NCBI GenBank assembly: GCA_949317995.1
Contig: OX439042.1
Span: 16,099,174-16,163,173 of the forward strand
Direction: 5' to 3'
DNA: 64,000 nucleotides
DNA from: Acholoe squamosa
Taxonomy: Eukaryota; Annelida; Polychaeta; Phyllodocida; Polynoidae
Shown: piece by piece, positions 40,391 to 52,765 of the stretch
Layout: each line of letters begins with the position of its first letter
Position numbering within the stretch: position 1 is the first letter of the stretch
Made by a program: the position numbers and the translations under genes
The notes under the pieces: model-generated
Told to the model about the DNA's origin: nothing
The model's input: the letters and a program-made list of their open reading frames with translations, nothing else
The model's database searches: none

Positions 40391-42690
40391 GTCACAGTAT
40401 GAACGATGAAGGTGATATATCATTTGAGATTATGAGACTACTTATGTGTCTGATAAACGCTACTCCCGTATCTAAATCGACGCTATAAAAGGTTAATATA
40501 CATGTATTGTACGTGTATGACCTACTCTGGGACTTATCTCCTCCAGAACTTCAGCCATGGCATGATGCCTTAAGGTCTTAATTCGTCGGCACGATGCACT
40601 GGTGCAGCACTGGGAATAAATGCATTAAATAAGTGCACCACACCGTTCATACTGGAATGTGTCAACCCATCAGCTTCCCCTGAATACAGCAATAGAGTTA
40701 CATTCATTCATTACAAAGAGCCAACAAGGTTGGTACACTCGATGGGTCGGCACAATGCAGTAGTACAATACAAATGAGTTAGTCACAAAATATGCAGTGA
40801 TAACTAATGGAAACTGAACATGGAGAATTGGGACATCATGTCATTATGTGCTTAAAGTAAGGTACTTCAATCAGTGCTGGTTGTTACCTGTTATAGCTCA
40901 GTAAGGGTTTACTGAAATCCCTTCCAGATCCCAATTAGAACAACCTGAAGACGTCAGGGCCGCCCAGGAAGGATAAAACCTTTAGGGGCCGCAAAATGTC
41001 TTAAAGTTCATGTACTTTTGTGGTCATGAACCAATTGCAGCACTGTAGTGTTTAGTTACCAGCGCTGCATTGGTTCGTCATGCCGACCCTCTATAGGCTC
41101 ACAATGATGCATGAATGCAGCTCTGGTGAGTTACTCACCAGGGCTGCCGTTCATGTACAATGAGGACCAATGGGTACTATGCCATTGTAAGTCGCCATGC
41201 TACACAGGAGGGATGGGTGACAAGTATCCTCCCTCCTCATTGCCAATATCACTCCGCCACGGCAGCAAGACGACGACGTGAAAAATGACGATACAGATCT
41301 CCAGGTGAAACCATATTGTTCCCAGCCCTCCCCTACTCTGCGTTGGAGGGGGGGGGGGCAGGGAGAGGGAGAAATGGATGAGTGTGTGTGTGTGGGGGGG
41401 GGGGGTGTCCAGACAGACTGGCGCCTGTAGATAATTAGCGTGTGGGGGAGGCGCGGCGCCGTGCGGCCTCCTTGCCCTAAACGACTCATCGAGCCTGGAG
41501 CAGCTCACTGGCACAAAAAGAAGCCAGCTGTGAGCCTCTGCTGCTGTTACCTGGTAAAGACGTAGCTACTGGAGGTGCTCTTGAGGGGGGGTGTAGGTCT
41601 AGACAGGGGGGGGGACAAAATGTGAATGATCTACTACAGATTGAATATGAATAATGGGAACAAATACATCATAGGCCAGCAATTTGAAAAATATATCATA
41701 ATGGACTAATGTCCAGGTAGGCAGGATATGGTATAGGTTGTCAAGCAGGTATGGCAGGGAGACAAGGCTGGCAGAATACTCGAGCATGCTAATCAGCCAT
41801 TCATGTGTTTAGAAAATAGACAATCTGACATATTGTTGCAGCAAACATACAGGAGGCCATGTTAAGCCCTATCCTTATATCATCATTGACTGCTATGCCT
41901 ATACTATAGACCCTGTAGAAGCAGGGTACCATTACCATTACCATCCACTGGTATTGTAGCTTATGATTCATACATTCAAAAAGATGGCATTACAATCTAT
42001 CAGTAACGGAGTCCCCTGCTGTTGTCATATCATGTTTCAAGATCATGTTAGTGACTAAGATTTAAAATTGAATCAACGTTCCTTGAGATTGAAACTGGGA
42101 AAACCTTATTCACTTCTGATTGTTTTCTAAATTTCCTGCGTCTGTGATAGAACATGATAAGATATGAATCTTAACAAAGGAGACTACACAAAGGTAACTG
42201 TAATGTTCTAACGTTCCCAAAATGATACTGTGTCATTTCCATCGAGTAAACTCGAAAATTAGTTAAAATTTTCCATGTAGGATTTCCTTCATCAAAATGA
42301 TAAATAGATAAATAAACAAAGTAAACAGACAACAAATGAAGCAAAAAGAAAAAATAGGCTCCCATATCCCCGCCTTAATCAGGAAGGACGTGAGGTTTAA
42401 TCTCCCCTCCCCTGTCCCCCTGACAAGGCTCTAGGCCTGTCTTTTCTAGGCTAGCCTAGTGATGCTATTCCTGCTGGGGCAGGGATTAGCTGTGTGACAA
42501 TGTCACCATGGGAGAGTGCTGTAGGGAAGGGGGTGCAGGAACCCTGGTGAAGCATTGTCACTTGGGCGATTTGGCTCCACCGCAGCCGAGCAGCGAGCAA
42601 TATTGAAATTTCATTATTGAATAAGGCAGGTGCTTAGAGCGCGCTTTGTCTTAATTACCCAAGGTCCACCTCCACACCTGCCCCACACTG
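40391..42690. other. Unique spacer with MITE remnants
   Basis: ATGATGC/AATGCATTAAA words at 40555-40640 and GTGAGTTACTCACCAGGGCTGC at 41125-41150 belong to the same family as the MITE at 60509. G-runs lie at 41348-41358 and 41394-41406. The segment 42540-42660 is repeat-free and looks like conserved noncoding DNA (TATTGAAATTTCATTATTG). No gene is supported. Confidence 0.4.
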
Positions 42691-43420
42691 AGGGGGAGGG
42701 GCCGATCAACCAGGGGGTGATCACATGCAAGGGGTGGGGGGGGGTGAGGGATGTTGAAGGGTGGGTTAGGGAGGGGAATGGGTGAGAATGGAGGGAAGGA
42801 GACAGGTAGCAATGCGTAAGTGAGGGAGTGAGTAAGTAAGAGCAAGGGTGAGGAAGTGAGAGTAAGTGTGGGAAAGGGAAAGCAACGGAGAGAAAGGGCG
42901 GGGAAGGGAGAGGAGGAGTAGGAAAAAAGTGAGTGGGGAAGGGTGATTAAGGAATAAAAAGGGGAGGAGAAGAGTAAATGGAGGAGGGTAAAAGTGTGAG
43001 TGGAAGGGAAGGGAAGGGAGGGAGGGAGGGAGTAAGGGAGACTAAGTGGGGATTAGTAAGGGATTACAAGGGAGAGAAGGAGTATAAGGGAAGAAGGCGT
43101 AAGGGAGGGATGATTAAGGAAATGCATGGGAGGGGACGAGTAAATGGGACATTAGGGCAATGAATAAGAGAAAGCATCGGTAAGGGTAGATTATAAGGGA
43201 GAGTAAGGGTGTGAAGAGTAAGGGAGTGATGAGTAAGGCGAGGGAAGTCAAGGAAAGGGTGACAAAGGGAGAGGATAGGGAAAAAGGAGAGGGAGAGAGA
43301 GTAAAGGAGTGGTGAGTAAATGAGCATGATGGAGGGGAGAGAAAGAGAGTGGAGGTGAAGTTGGAGGACTTGGTAACGAGGCTGAAATTGTAGGGTACGG
43401 TGAGTAAAGGGTGGAAAAGT
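42691..43420. repeat. Polypurine tract (GGGA/AAGG-rich)
   Basis: About 700 bp in which the plus strand is almost entirely A and G, with irregular AGTAAGGGA and GGGAAGGGA words. It opens long but meaningless minus-strand ORFs rich in Ser/Leu/Pro. Such tracts can adopt triplex (H-DNA) structures. Confidence 0.8.
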
Positions 43421-43849
43421 GTGGGGTTTCTGTGACCTGTATCTCCCCTCCAGCTTACACCCCCACCTCCCACCTACCGCCAGCCCTTATCCCTGCCCCC
43501 TCCCCAGCCCCAGCCCCCACCCCAACTCACCGAGCTCACTTTGGTCACGTCCGAGCAGATTCCAAGTTGCTCTTGAGGACAGCTGTGGCTGACCTTGAGT
43601 TGACGAGTTGTTGCAAGGTTTTAACCCTGTATCATCATCATGGTGATCATGGCGCAGCAACATTTGCCCTGTACACATTTTAAAAAGGTGAAGAGTGTAC
43701 CCTCCTCTTATTGGCCTCATAGTAATACAAAAAAACGTGCAGCAATAACTTATCTCAGAACTCCATTTATTCAGCATCAAGAGAAAAAAGATATTTATGA
43801 TTTAAAGCACCGTGTGTTCCTTAAAGGGTCAATGAAGCTGATTAGTGTG

Positions 43850-44135
43850 CAGCTGACACTGATTGAGCCTGAACCCCTTCCAGTATACAGGTGTGTGAGA
43901 TGTACGATAACCCCCTGCATACAGGGTGCGTCTTATACGTGGTGATAATGGTTCTGCCTTAATCTGCAAGGGGGACACGAAGACCTTTGGTTACACCAAG
44001 ATCTTTGGTTACACCCCCAAGTCTTAATAGGACATAGGGGCCCTAGCTATACTTAGCTTTTTGAATTTTGATTTTTTTTTTTTTTTACCAAATCCTAAGA
44101 CTCTAGGTGCGTCTTATTTGTGGGGTGCGCGGGAG
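43850..44135. mobile_element. Possible short DNA-transposon remnant with GGTGCGTCTTAT ends
   Basis: GGGTGCGTCTTATACGTGG at about 43925 and GGTGCGTCTTATTTGTGGGG at about 44108 are direct, not inverted, copies about 180 bp apart. CCCCTGCATACAGGG precedes the first. Such words occur at termini of hAT-like elements. A related sequence (TGTATAAGCCACACC) is at 50870. Classification tentative. Confidence 0.35.
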
Positions 44136-44454
44136 ATGTAAGTGAGCACCTGACTACTGAATAGGAAAACACCTGAACCATTATGTGTATTGTACAGACA
44201 TTTAGTTTTAACATTTGGTTGATTGACAAGTGTTGGCCACCAAAGCGGAAGTTCCATAGTTACCATTTCCGTCTGTATTGATACCCATGGGAGATGTGCA
44301 CCTTAGAGACTAGCCGTAGGCTTTAAGTCTTCCTGTTACACCTCACGGGAGTCTGATCAACTCTCCCAAAGAACGGTCTGATCCCTCACAACCCCGTATT
44401 CACTAGATGTTGAGAAAAATACCGCTGGTACTTTCAAATGGATGAGTAAAAGGC

Positions 44455-45102
44455 ATCACCAACACTTGTATACTACTTACAGGGGAGGTACTCACCTACT
44501 CAGTATACTACTTACAGGGTTACTCACCAACACTTGTATACTACTTACAGGGGAGCTACTCACCAACTCAGTATACTACTTACAGGGTTACTCACCAACA
44601 CTTGTATACTACTTACAGGGGAGGTACTCACCAACTCAGTATACTACTTACAGGGGAGGTACTCACCTACTCAGTATACTACTTACAGGGTTACTCACCA
44701 ACACTTGTATACTACTTACAGGGGAGGTACTCACCAACTCAGTATACTACTTACAGGGGAGCTACTCACCAACTCAGTATACTACTTAACGGGTTACTCA
44801 CCAACACTTGTATACTACTTACAGGGGAGGTACTCACCAACTCAGTATACTACTTACAGGGGAGGTACTCACCTACTCAGTATACTACTTACAGGGGAGG
44901 TACTCACCAACTCAGTATACTACTTACAGGGGAGGTACTCACCAACTCAGTATACTACTTACAGGGGAGGTACTCACCAGCTCTGTATACTACTTACAGG
45001 GGAGGTACTCACCAACTCAGTATACTACTTACAGGGGAGGTACTCACCAACTCAGTATACTACTTACAGGGGAGCTACTCACCAGCTCTGTATACTACTT
45101 GT
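44455..45102. repeat. 35-bp minisatellite, about 19 copies
   Basis: Main unit: TATACTACTTACAGGGGAGG then TACTCACCAACTCAG (35 bp). A shorter 33-bp variant reads TATACTACTTACAGGGTTAC then TCACCAACACTTG. In the left half the two alternate; the right half is nearly pure 35-bp. The ORFs of up to 212 codons across it arise because 35 is not a multiple of three and all frames lack stops. Confidence 0.97.
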
Positions 45103-45654
45103 GTTTGTCGGCATAGTAGTATATCCTACCACATCTAGGGACACTTTAATACAGCTGGCGTCTCCAGGATGAATTAGCTTTATTCATCTTGATAAAACAT
45201 TTGGTTGTAAACCTCTCATTGGTATTTGGCCATTCGAGGTAGGACTTTTCTGTATGCTTATAATGTAAGAGCATTAATACTATTCCATTTGAGTTATTAT
45301 GGAGGTTGTGCCAACAATGTAATGACTTTGGCCTTTACATCAGTGACAGGTGTCTTGATGTCTGCCATGTGCCACCATACTACCACTTCTCCTTACTTTT
45401 GTTCATGACACAATGAGCCTGAAAGTAGTCTGCAACCAATGCTTTCAATCAAATGTCTTCCCCATCATTAGTCCACCTCTCTTGGACTCCCAAGATGCCC
45501 AGCGCGACTGGACGTCTACTGGACTTCCGCTTGGTTATTACCCTTGCATCATGCGTCATTTCCGGTCGTTGTCAGAGAAGGAGGGTCATGACGTCCTGCC
45601 TACGTCACTGACGTCATTCTGATGTCACCAGACATAGACATCCTCCCCAATCCC
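45103..45654. promoter_or_regulatory. Spacer ending in a CRE-rich segment
   Basis: TCATGACGTCC (about 45587), TACGTCAC (45601-45608) and TGACGTCA (45609-45616) lie within 30 bp, preceded by ATTTCCGG (ETS-like, about 45557). The rest is unique and noncoding. Confidence 0.3.
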
Positions 45655-45659
45655 AACTC

Positions 45660-45785
45660 CTCTCTCTCTCTCTCTCTCTCTCTTTCCCTCTCTCTCTCTC
45701 TCTTTCTCTCTCTTTCCCTCTCTCTCTTTCTCTCTCTTTCCCTCTCTCTCTCTCCCTGTCTGCCTGCCTCTCTCTCCCCTTTTCT
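45660..45785. repeat. CT/TTTCCC microsatellite
   Basis: Pyrimidine tract of (CT)n interrupted regularly by TTTCCC, about 125 bp. ORFs through it are low-complexity Ser/Leu or Arg/Glu and not real. Confidence 0.95.
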
Positions 45786-46937
45786 CTTTTGCTCTTCACT
45801 CTCTCCCTTTTCTGTTAACCTCTCATTTTCATCTATTCCCATCTCTTTACTGACGCCCTGAATACATGCAGTAACTTATCTAGCTTCCAGAACAATTTCA
45901 CCTCATCAGTGTTATGCCCTGGGGGTCAGCAGCATGCACCTCCCTCGGGCCTGTTCTATTGTACTACTCTAATTTCCACTTTTCTTGCTAATGCATCCTC
46001 TTAATGTTTATTTCTCCCTTGTGTTTTGAATAAACACATGTTCAACACATTCATTCAAATTACCTCCTTCGCCTGGGACATATTGCCGACATGTGTTGAG
46101 GTGAGTAATCTAAGTAGATTTTAATTTCTCCTACATGTACTTCTGAGCACACGCCCAATACCCCCATGCCCTGCACACCCTAGCTCCCTCCACCCCTAAA
46201 GCCTAACCCTGCAACTCTTTAAGAGCCGTATAATGCCTCAGTATCAATATTCCTTTGTCGCCATTATGCACCAATCCAGTGTTCGATCACCAGCCCTGCA
46301 TTTGTACGCCATGCTTAAATACTTCGATACTGTATTAAAACTTTATGATCAGCATCATTATGAGTGTAGGCCTAACCCAGGGGTAGCATAAAACGAACTT
46401 GGAATACATATAAGCATCATTGCTATATATTAGCATGGTGCATTAAGCATTGTCTGGTCCTTAAGGGGTCTAACAGAGACAAATGTTATTGCATTAACAG
46501 AAGGACGACGTACCATTACAGAAAATGGCGCAAGGAGACACCCAGTCTGGTCTGGCCAAACACTCCATTAGACCTGAAAAGGACGCCATTAGAAAACTGG
46601 CCACCAATGGAAGATAGACTGCCACTTATTGAGGGTAGAATGAGGGACCACAATGGCGGTCTACTGACAGAGTCATTGCTTTATTACCAACCACCTCCAA
46701 TCTGAAACAATCAGCCACTCTCCAGGCATCGCTACGGTCTTTATAGCCTCCCTCCTGGTGACAGATGATCGGGTGGGAGACTGTAACTGGGCAGTCTGAT
46801 ACAACTTTTCTGGTGGTTATTATCGGCGGGGACACCGCCCAAGGTCAGTCCGTCACGGCTGACTAATCGTCTCAAGGTCAACCGGGCCGTCACTACGACA
46901 ACCCGTCGCCACTCTCTGATTGGTCCAGTGCTGACCC
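45786..46937. other. Unique spacer with MITE remnant
   Basis: AATGCCTCAGTATC and GGTGCATTAAGCATTG words at 46230-46480 belong to the ATGCATTA repeat family. No gene recognised. Confidence 0.4.
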
Positions 46938-48725
46938 CACTGGCGGATCTAGGGGGGTGGGGCGGGGGCACGCGCCCCCTATTTTTCCACAAAATATGTT
47001 GCTCAAAACACCCACTTTCTGAGCTTTCCGATGGTGAAGGAATTTTTCAAATATTCCTACTAGAACCAAAAGTTATGAAGTAATTACCACAAGTCAGCAG
47101 AATGCACCATTTGACATTGGAATTTTCAAAATTTTCTCAGAACTGCCTGTGTCTCTCCTCTCCCCCTGTGCCATCCCACTTAACAGGGGATATGAATGGG
47201 TGGGATGGGTAGCTATAAGGGATATATATGTAGATGAGGGATAGGTAGGGGAAGGTATCTGTAGGGAGAAGACAAGACAAAAATTGGCAGGGGGTAGGTA
47301 GAAGAGGGATGAGGTAGGCAGGGCAACGCTTGGCACAGGCATATGCAGCAAATGGAGAGGCATTGGCCTGATTGGGAGAGGCATTGCATTATAATATTGT
47401 TTTCTTTGCTTTTTCCTTCTACCATTAATATTCCTGTCTACCCTCAGGTACCTATTACCTTATGCTGCAAGTTCCCCTACTGTGGTGTGTGGTGTACATG
47501 TTTCATCCTCCATATTACCCCCGCCTACCTTTGCCCTAATGCCAGACTGTCTCTTAGGCTCATCCCCAGAATTGGGCTCTAGAAATGCACCAAAATTCCT
47601 CCATGGAATTCTAACTTCTAATGGCACTGGACCAGCTAGTACCACAGAGGCATGCCTTGCCTCCCCGATTCAGGGTTACCTTCCTGAGGAATTCTCATGG
47701 TATTGGATCTATAGTGTTAATGAGCCCAGGAGGAGGGGGCCCATTTTGGGTTACTTTCCAGGGTTGTTCCTTGTGCATAGCTCTACCTATTATAGCCTTA
47801 GAGATGAGTCATGCAAAATGACCCCCCCCCCCAACAAAATTGGATACGCACGTGGAATGATGCGTCGCAATGGGTATTTGAATTGCCCATATTTAGTTTT
47901 GACCCCCCAGTGTGAACGTTTATTGGGTTTTGGCCCCCCCCCCACCAAAGGGGCTCTTTCTCAAAATGCCCCCCCTATATCTAACAAGGCCCCCCCCCCA
48001 CACCTTGCAATAAATTATGACTCGTCCCTAATGCCACCCTAAGGGCATATGGTCAGAATATGATAGCATCAGGGGTGTAGGTAGGATAGGACTCAGGGAG
48101 AAGGAATGGTTGGACTGGGGTGAGGTCAAGACTGAGGTTGGAGGTATGGTTGGACTAGGGTGAGGTCAGGATAACACTGAGGTTGGAGGTATGGTTGGAC
48201 TAGGGTGAGGTCAGGATAACACTGAGGTTGGAGGTATGGTTGGACTAGGGTGAGGTCAGGTTAAGACTGAGGTTGGAGGTATGATTGGACTAGGGTGAGG
48301 TCAGGATAAGACTGAGGTTGGAGGTATGGTTTGATTAAGATTAAGGGTGGAGGAATAGGGTCAGCTACCTTCCAGTCATAGGATGGCCTATCTAATGATA
48401 AAGATGCATTTTTCATGATGATCACTCTAACTTTTCTACAAGGGAATGTTTACAAGACTAAACTATCCCTGGATCAGGGTCTAGAATGCACCAGAATGCA
48501 CCATTCGATGTCTAGATTTCAGAATTTTCTTCGGGGGCATGCCTAGGTGTGTCGCTCCGCTACGCTTGCAACACTCCATGCACCTACCATTCCCTCCAAC
48601 ATTAGGCCTCATCACAAAATCTTGCCCCCCCCCCCCTTTATAAACTCCTGGATCCGCCCCTGCAGGTGCCATGCCCAAAATGTGCGCCCCCCCCCCCATT
48701 TCTCCAAATCCTGGATCCGCCACTG
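46938..48725. mobile_element. hAT-like non-autonomous element(s), composite
   Basis: The left end CACTGGCGGATCTAGG (46938) is mirrored by CCTGGATCCGCCACTG (48710-48725), and a second end CTGGATCCGCCCCTG lies at 48649-48663. CAGNG-type termini fit hAT elements. AGAATGCACCATTTGACATT at 47098 and AATGCACCATTCGATGTC at 48494 are direct copies, so at least two related elements are fused. No matching 8-bp target duplication is seen. The interior has poly-C runs (47822, 47935, 47989), a 45-bp array and no transposase. Confidence 0.5.
48096..48345. repeat. 45-bp minisatellite, about 5-6 copies
   Basis: Unit: GAGGTTGGAGGTATGGTTGG then ACTAGGGTGAGGTCAGGATAACACT. Later copies change AACACT to AAGACT. 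Lies inside the hAT-like composite. Confidence 0.95.
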
Positions 48726-49796
48726 ACACGCCGGTCATGTGACTTTAGACCCTGACCATGTCCTGATGGCTAACCAAGAGAAGGAGGCGCTTAGTTTGTA
48801 ACCCCTCTAAGGCTTAGATTCCCTATGGCATCTAGTCCTTCTCATATTTATAATACCTTCCCAAAGTTGGATGGTCATGAGGGGTTCGATGGATCAGGTC
48901 TATGTAATGAATGTTTGTTGGAGCAGTTTTTTGGGACCAGATTGTCAATTCTGACTTTTAGTCAAGAAGATTTAAACCATGGGGGAGTGATTGTGCAGAG
49001 ACGATGCATCCATCTGCTCTCCTCTTGATTCCTTTCCCATGTAAGGAATGGGAACTCGAGGATTCACCTCCGAATTGCCGTTTCCGTTCACCCCTCCGCT
49101 TCCTCTCTGACATTCGTGTTGATAGAGATTTTAGTGAAAGATTAGGCTCGCTAGGTCTACGGTGCATGGAAGTTGATAAAAGTGGACTATTGCCTTCACT
49201 TGGAGAGATTTGGTGAAAGATGCCAGTTTGGAGGGATCCGGTGGAAATTGAACCTTGCAAGATCGGCTTAATCTTAGTAAGAGATCGAAAGGGGTATCGC
49301 CTATGTATCTAAGAGTGTGGGACCTCAGTAAATTGCTTATGTGTATGACAGTATAAACGTCCATACAAACCATCAATGGGGATCCCTGTCTTGAATGCCA
49401 AGAACAAAGTATAGGGGCCGCGACTCTTCAAGCAGTTATTGGGAAGGGTAGAGTTGGGAGTTAGGGAGCAGTAGTTTCACCCCCACACACACACACACGG
49501 TGTGCTCATCCTGTATGATTTGCCTCCAGGATCCATGACCCCAGGAGAAGATTTGTCCGGCGGCAAGCCCACAGCTCTAATTGATAGTGACGGCGGCACT
49601 GGGGCAGCCAGGGTCGGACAAAGAAAGCAACCTGAGCGGCTTGTAGCTTCCAGCGGGGGGTCGGGTCAAGGGAAGGAGGGAGGGGTGGTAGGGGAGCATG
49701 GGGTGAAGGGGTGGGAGGCCGAGGTTGGATCATCCTATTGCCTGAAACCTTTGATCCTTGCCGCTTTGAAAGACACCTAACTCAACGTGCCACCCA
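48726..49796. other. Unique spacer, one weak exon-like segment
   Basis: At 49533 TTTGCCTCCAG precedes an open plus-strand stretch of about 80 codons (to 49780) that is Gly/Ser-rich at its end. No domain, no donor and GC-rich simple sequence after 49655, so I do not call it a gene. A (CA)n run lies at 49483-49497. Confidence 0.35.
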
Positions 49797-49814
49797 GTAT
49801 GCTGGCACAAACTC

Positions 49815-49880
49815 TGTGACGTCATGACATTATAGAAAACGTCTATGACGTCATGAAGTCGCGACGTCGCCTGTAATCAT
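49815..49880. promoter_or_regulatory. Twin perfect CRE sites
   Basis: TGACGTCATGA occurs twice, with TGACGTCA at 49817-49824 and 49846-49853, 29 bp apart, followed by GTCGCGACGTCGC. CREB/ATF-type sites. Function inferred. Confidence 0.35.
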
Positions 49881-51339
49881 GACGCCATTGGTCTGTCGAT
49901 GCACTGCGGTAGCGTGTTTACATATAATTGGCCCAATGGGCCTGAGGATTGTATTAGGCCTATGGGCTTAGTGTAGGTAGTCTATAATTTCTGAATTTTC
50001 ATCTTACACTGTCCTCCCGGACTACATAGATTTAAAGTGCAGTCTATTTTATTGTGAAAGAAAGCATTCAAATGATCAACCCCCCCCCCCCAATTTCTCG
50101 ATGTTAAATACCCCAATACAAATTGGAAATTGAATTTGAATGTGTATGGTTTTGTGTGGATATTTAATTTATCTCAAATTCTGAAAGAAAGTACACTAAT
50201 GCACTAGCAGTACGTTGCAGTGTATGGGCTACAGCTGCATTTACTGTTTACCTAAAGTACTTTACACATAGGGATTGAAAAGATGTTGCTAAAGTTAGCC
50301 TCTCTAATTATGTGTCAATCACAGACTTTAGTAGTATGTCTGTGAAGCATTTGGAGTGGTCAGCCAGTGTAAAGAGGGAGGGGGTAAAATACATTATCAA
50401 AATGCACCTTAGCATTCATGGGCCCAACCCCCTGCTGCACCAGTTACATGTGCTTCTAAAACTTTGGGTTGCAAACCTTATTTCCTACTAATCATATCAG
50501 TATGGTTGAGGAATATCTGTTAAGAGGGAAAAGGTTAGAGAGTACCCCTATCTCTATTCTGATACATAAACCTCCCCTTTATTGAAAATGTCTTCATCCT
50601 AATGGGGTGACACACATAGTCACCTTATGTGCATAGCATCTTTGAAAACAATCAGATTGAGGGGCACATCAATAAAGAAAAAAAGGTGGTGGTGAAAGTT
50701 GTGATTACTGACCTCTATAGTACCACACACCAAACACAAACCCATATATAAGATGCATAAGACTCCCAGGCCCTTTGAATGCCATATTACACCTGTTAGG
50801 GCTAAGGGGAATGTAAGATATAAGATAAAAAGCCTTAGCCCCCCCCCCACCTGAAGGACTAAAGTCCCCATGTATAAGCCACACCTTATAAATGTGACTG
50901 GAAAAATGTATGACTAATCATATTTAGTAAAGAAATCAAATTTCTAAGCCCATGGTATTCATTATACCTTTCTTTTTATAATACAAGATAAGGTATGGAT
51001 TATATATCGGTGTGCTCAATAGAAAAGGTTAGATGATACACAGCAGCATAGAGCTACATGTTGCAGTAGTCTGTGATATGCCTTTTGGAACCAAATCAAA
51101 TATGAATTCCCTCCCAAGAGTAACATATAACCGTTCCATAGTGTGAGTTACAGTTACTTATTGTTACTATTTATAAGTTTCTGCAGGCAAACAAATCAAT
51201 GTTCCAGGTTGACCCATGGGTGTATAGAGGGAAAAGTGACTATGTCGACTATGTCTCATCCACATGCAGTCAGGCCTGGGTAGGTGAAACCATGTCACCA
51301 AAAACCTGAATTTGGGGACAATTACTTGGGGATTTAGCT
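49881..51339. other. Unique spacer
   Basis: A poly-C run near 50080, a second near 50840, and short TATAAGCCACACC-type words near 50870 that match the possible transposon remnant at 43.9-44.1 kb. No gene recognised. Confidence 0.4.
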
Positions 51340-51450
51340 ATACAGGTTTTGGGCTTGCCAATAGTAAAAGAATTTTTCAGATGTTTCTACTAGGACACAA
51401 GTTATGAAGGGATGCCCAGAAGTCACTGAATGCATGTTTTAAGATTAATA
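51340..51450. mobile_element. Internal fragment of the hAT-like repeat
   Basis: AAAGAATTTTTCAGATGTTT through ACACAAGTTATGAAGGGATG and AGTCACTGAATGCAT aligns to 47030-47105 with moderate divergence. Neither end is preserved. Confidence 0.5.
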
Positions 51451-52504
51451 TATCTAATTGGTTTCCCAGATAAATGTGCATTACACATCCTCCCACAAAC
51501 TAGCTTATGTGAGGTATTACAGGGGAGGGGGGAGAGGTGGTAGTATCTCTGTATCATTTTGTTACTCCTCTCTCACATTATTCCCTGTCATTCCCTCACA
51601 CGCCCCCACCCCTTTTTCTACCCATATTCATGCTCTCCTCTCATTCATCAATTGTCAAAACCCTTGCCTAGAGAGGGTATTTGTTATATTTAAGCCAGGT
51701 CTTGATATTTCAGTCTTCAATAAGTCACATAACCTCTAAACAGATAGGTTTATGGCCATAGCGTTTCATACTTTTTGATTCAGAAACCTGATCAGGGGTG
51801 TCAGCCGATATGCACTCATTTGGTTAACTTTTTCATTTTACCACAAATTGACATAGAATAACAGGGAAAGTTTCACTTGAAGGCCTTGTCAGATATAAAG
51901 AGTAAAGTTAGTATTGTTTGGTCTGATTCCAGTGTCTGTGATGTGTGAGTCAACCTAACCAACATAGAGGAAGGTCAATATAGTACATAGGGTTGTTTGT
52001 GAGGGCAGACCTATAAATACTTGGAAACAACAGACTAGAACATAGCTTTGGCCTATTTTAGTCTTATTGTACATACTACTGCTAGGAGCTACAGCACATT
52101 GCCTTGTATGCCTGAACAGAAGAGTTTAGGTTTCTCAATAGAAGTGACTACTGTAGGTACCAGGGCAGCAGCATGTGTTATAGGTGCACAGTAATATGCA
52201 CTGCCTATCTACAGTTTGGTCTGAGAATGTCCCGAAAACCACAATTTCCCGATTTCCTGGTCCTAATTCGGACAAGTTTAGTACTATTTCAATTAGATAA
52301 AATAGACAACGACCTTCTTCACATCGATACTGTCTGTTGTCCTATAAGGCATCTGAGTTAACAAGCACATACCTTGCATCACATGTCACTGACTAAATAG
52401 AGAAGTCTCTCATAGGGCATATCCCACAGGAATGATAAGCATTAAAGTACATAAATATTATGGAGTTGATTGTATTACCACATCAGAACTAGCATTTGAT
52501 ATAT
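51451..52504. other. Unique spacer
   Basis: No gene, tandem repeat or element end recognised. Confidence 0.4.
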
Positions 52505-52765
52505 ACTGTATGGAAAGTAGCAATTGATGGAAAGTAGCATTTGATGGTTAGTAGTATATGGAAAGTAGCATTTGATGGCTAGTAGTATATGGAAAGTAGC
52601 ATTCGATGGCTAGTAGTATGTGGAAAGTAGCATTTGGTTGGTTGTATGTGGAAAGTAGACTTTGATCCCTAGTACTATGTAAAAGATTTGGATTGACAGT
52701 CAGTAGCTGTGGGAAGTAGGTTTATATGGTTAGTAGGCCTATATGGAAAGTAGGATTTAGTTGTT
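52505..52765. repeat. 31-bp degenerate tandem repeat
   Basis: About seven units of GGAAAGTAGCATTTGATGGC then TAGTAGTATAT, with the right-hand copies increasingly diverged (GGAAAGTAGACTTTGATCCC, GGAAAGTAGGATTTAG). Confidence 0.85.

Noticed and set aside
42651-43473. Overlapping minus-strand ORFs of 64-119 codons
   Set aside because: Products of the polypurine tract; low complexity in several frames at once.
43487-43780. Minus-strand exon ending at CTCG/GTGAGT near 43547
   Set aside because: Only a donor-like site supports it; no acceptor, no domain and a low-complexity flank.
44534-45172. Plus-strand ORFs up to 212 codons
   Set aside because: Produced by the 35-bp minisatellite in all three frames; no start context, domain or splice evidence.
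45600-45861. Arg/Glu- or Ser/Leu-repeat ORFs
   Set aside because: Direct translations of the CT microsatellite.
49533-49780. Plus-strand exon after TTTGCCTCCAG
   Set aside because: The open frame runs into Gly-rich simple sequence, there is no donor, and no recognised family.
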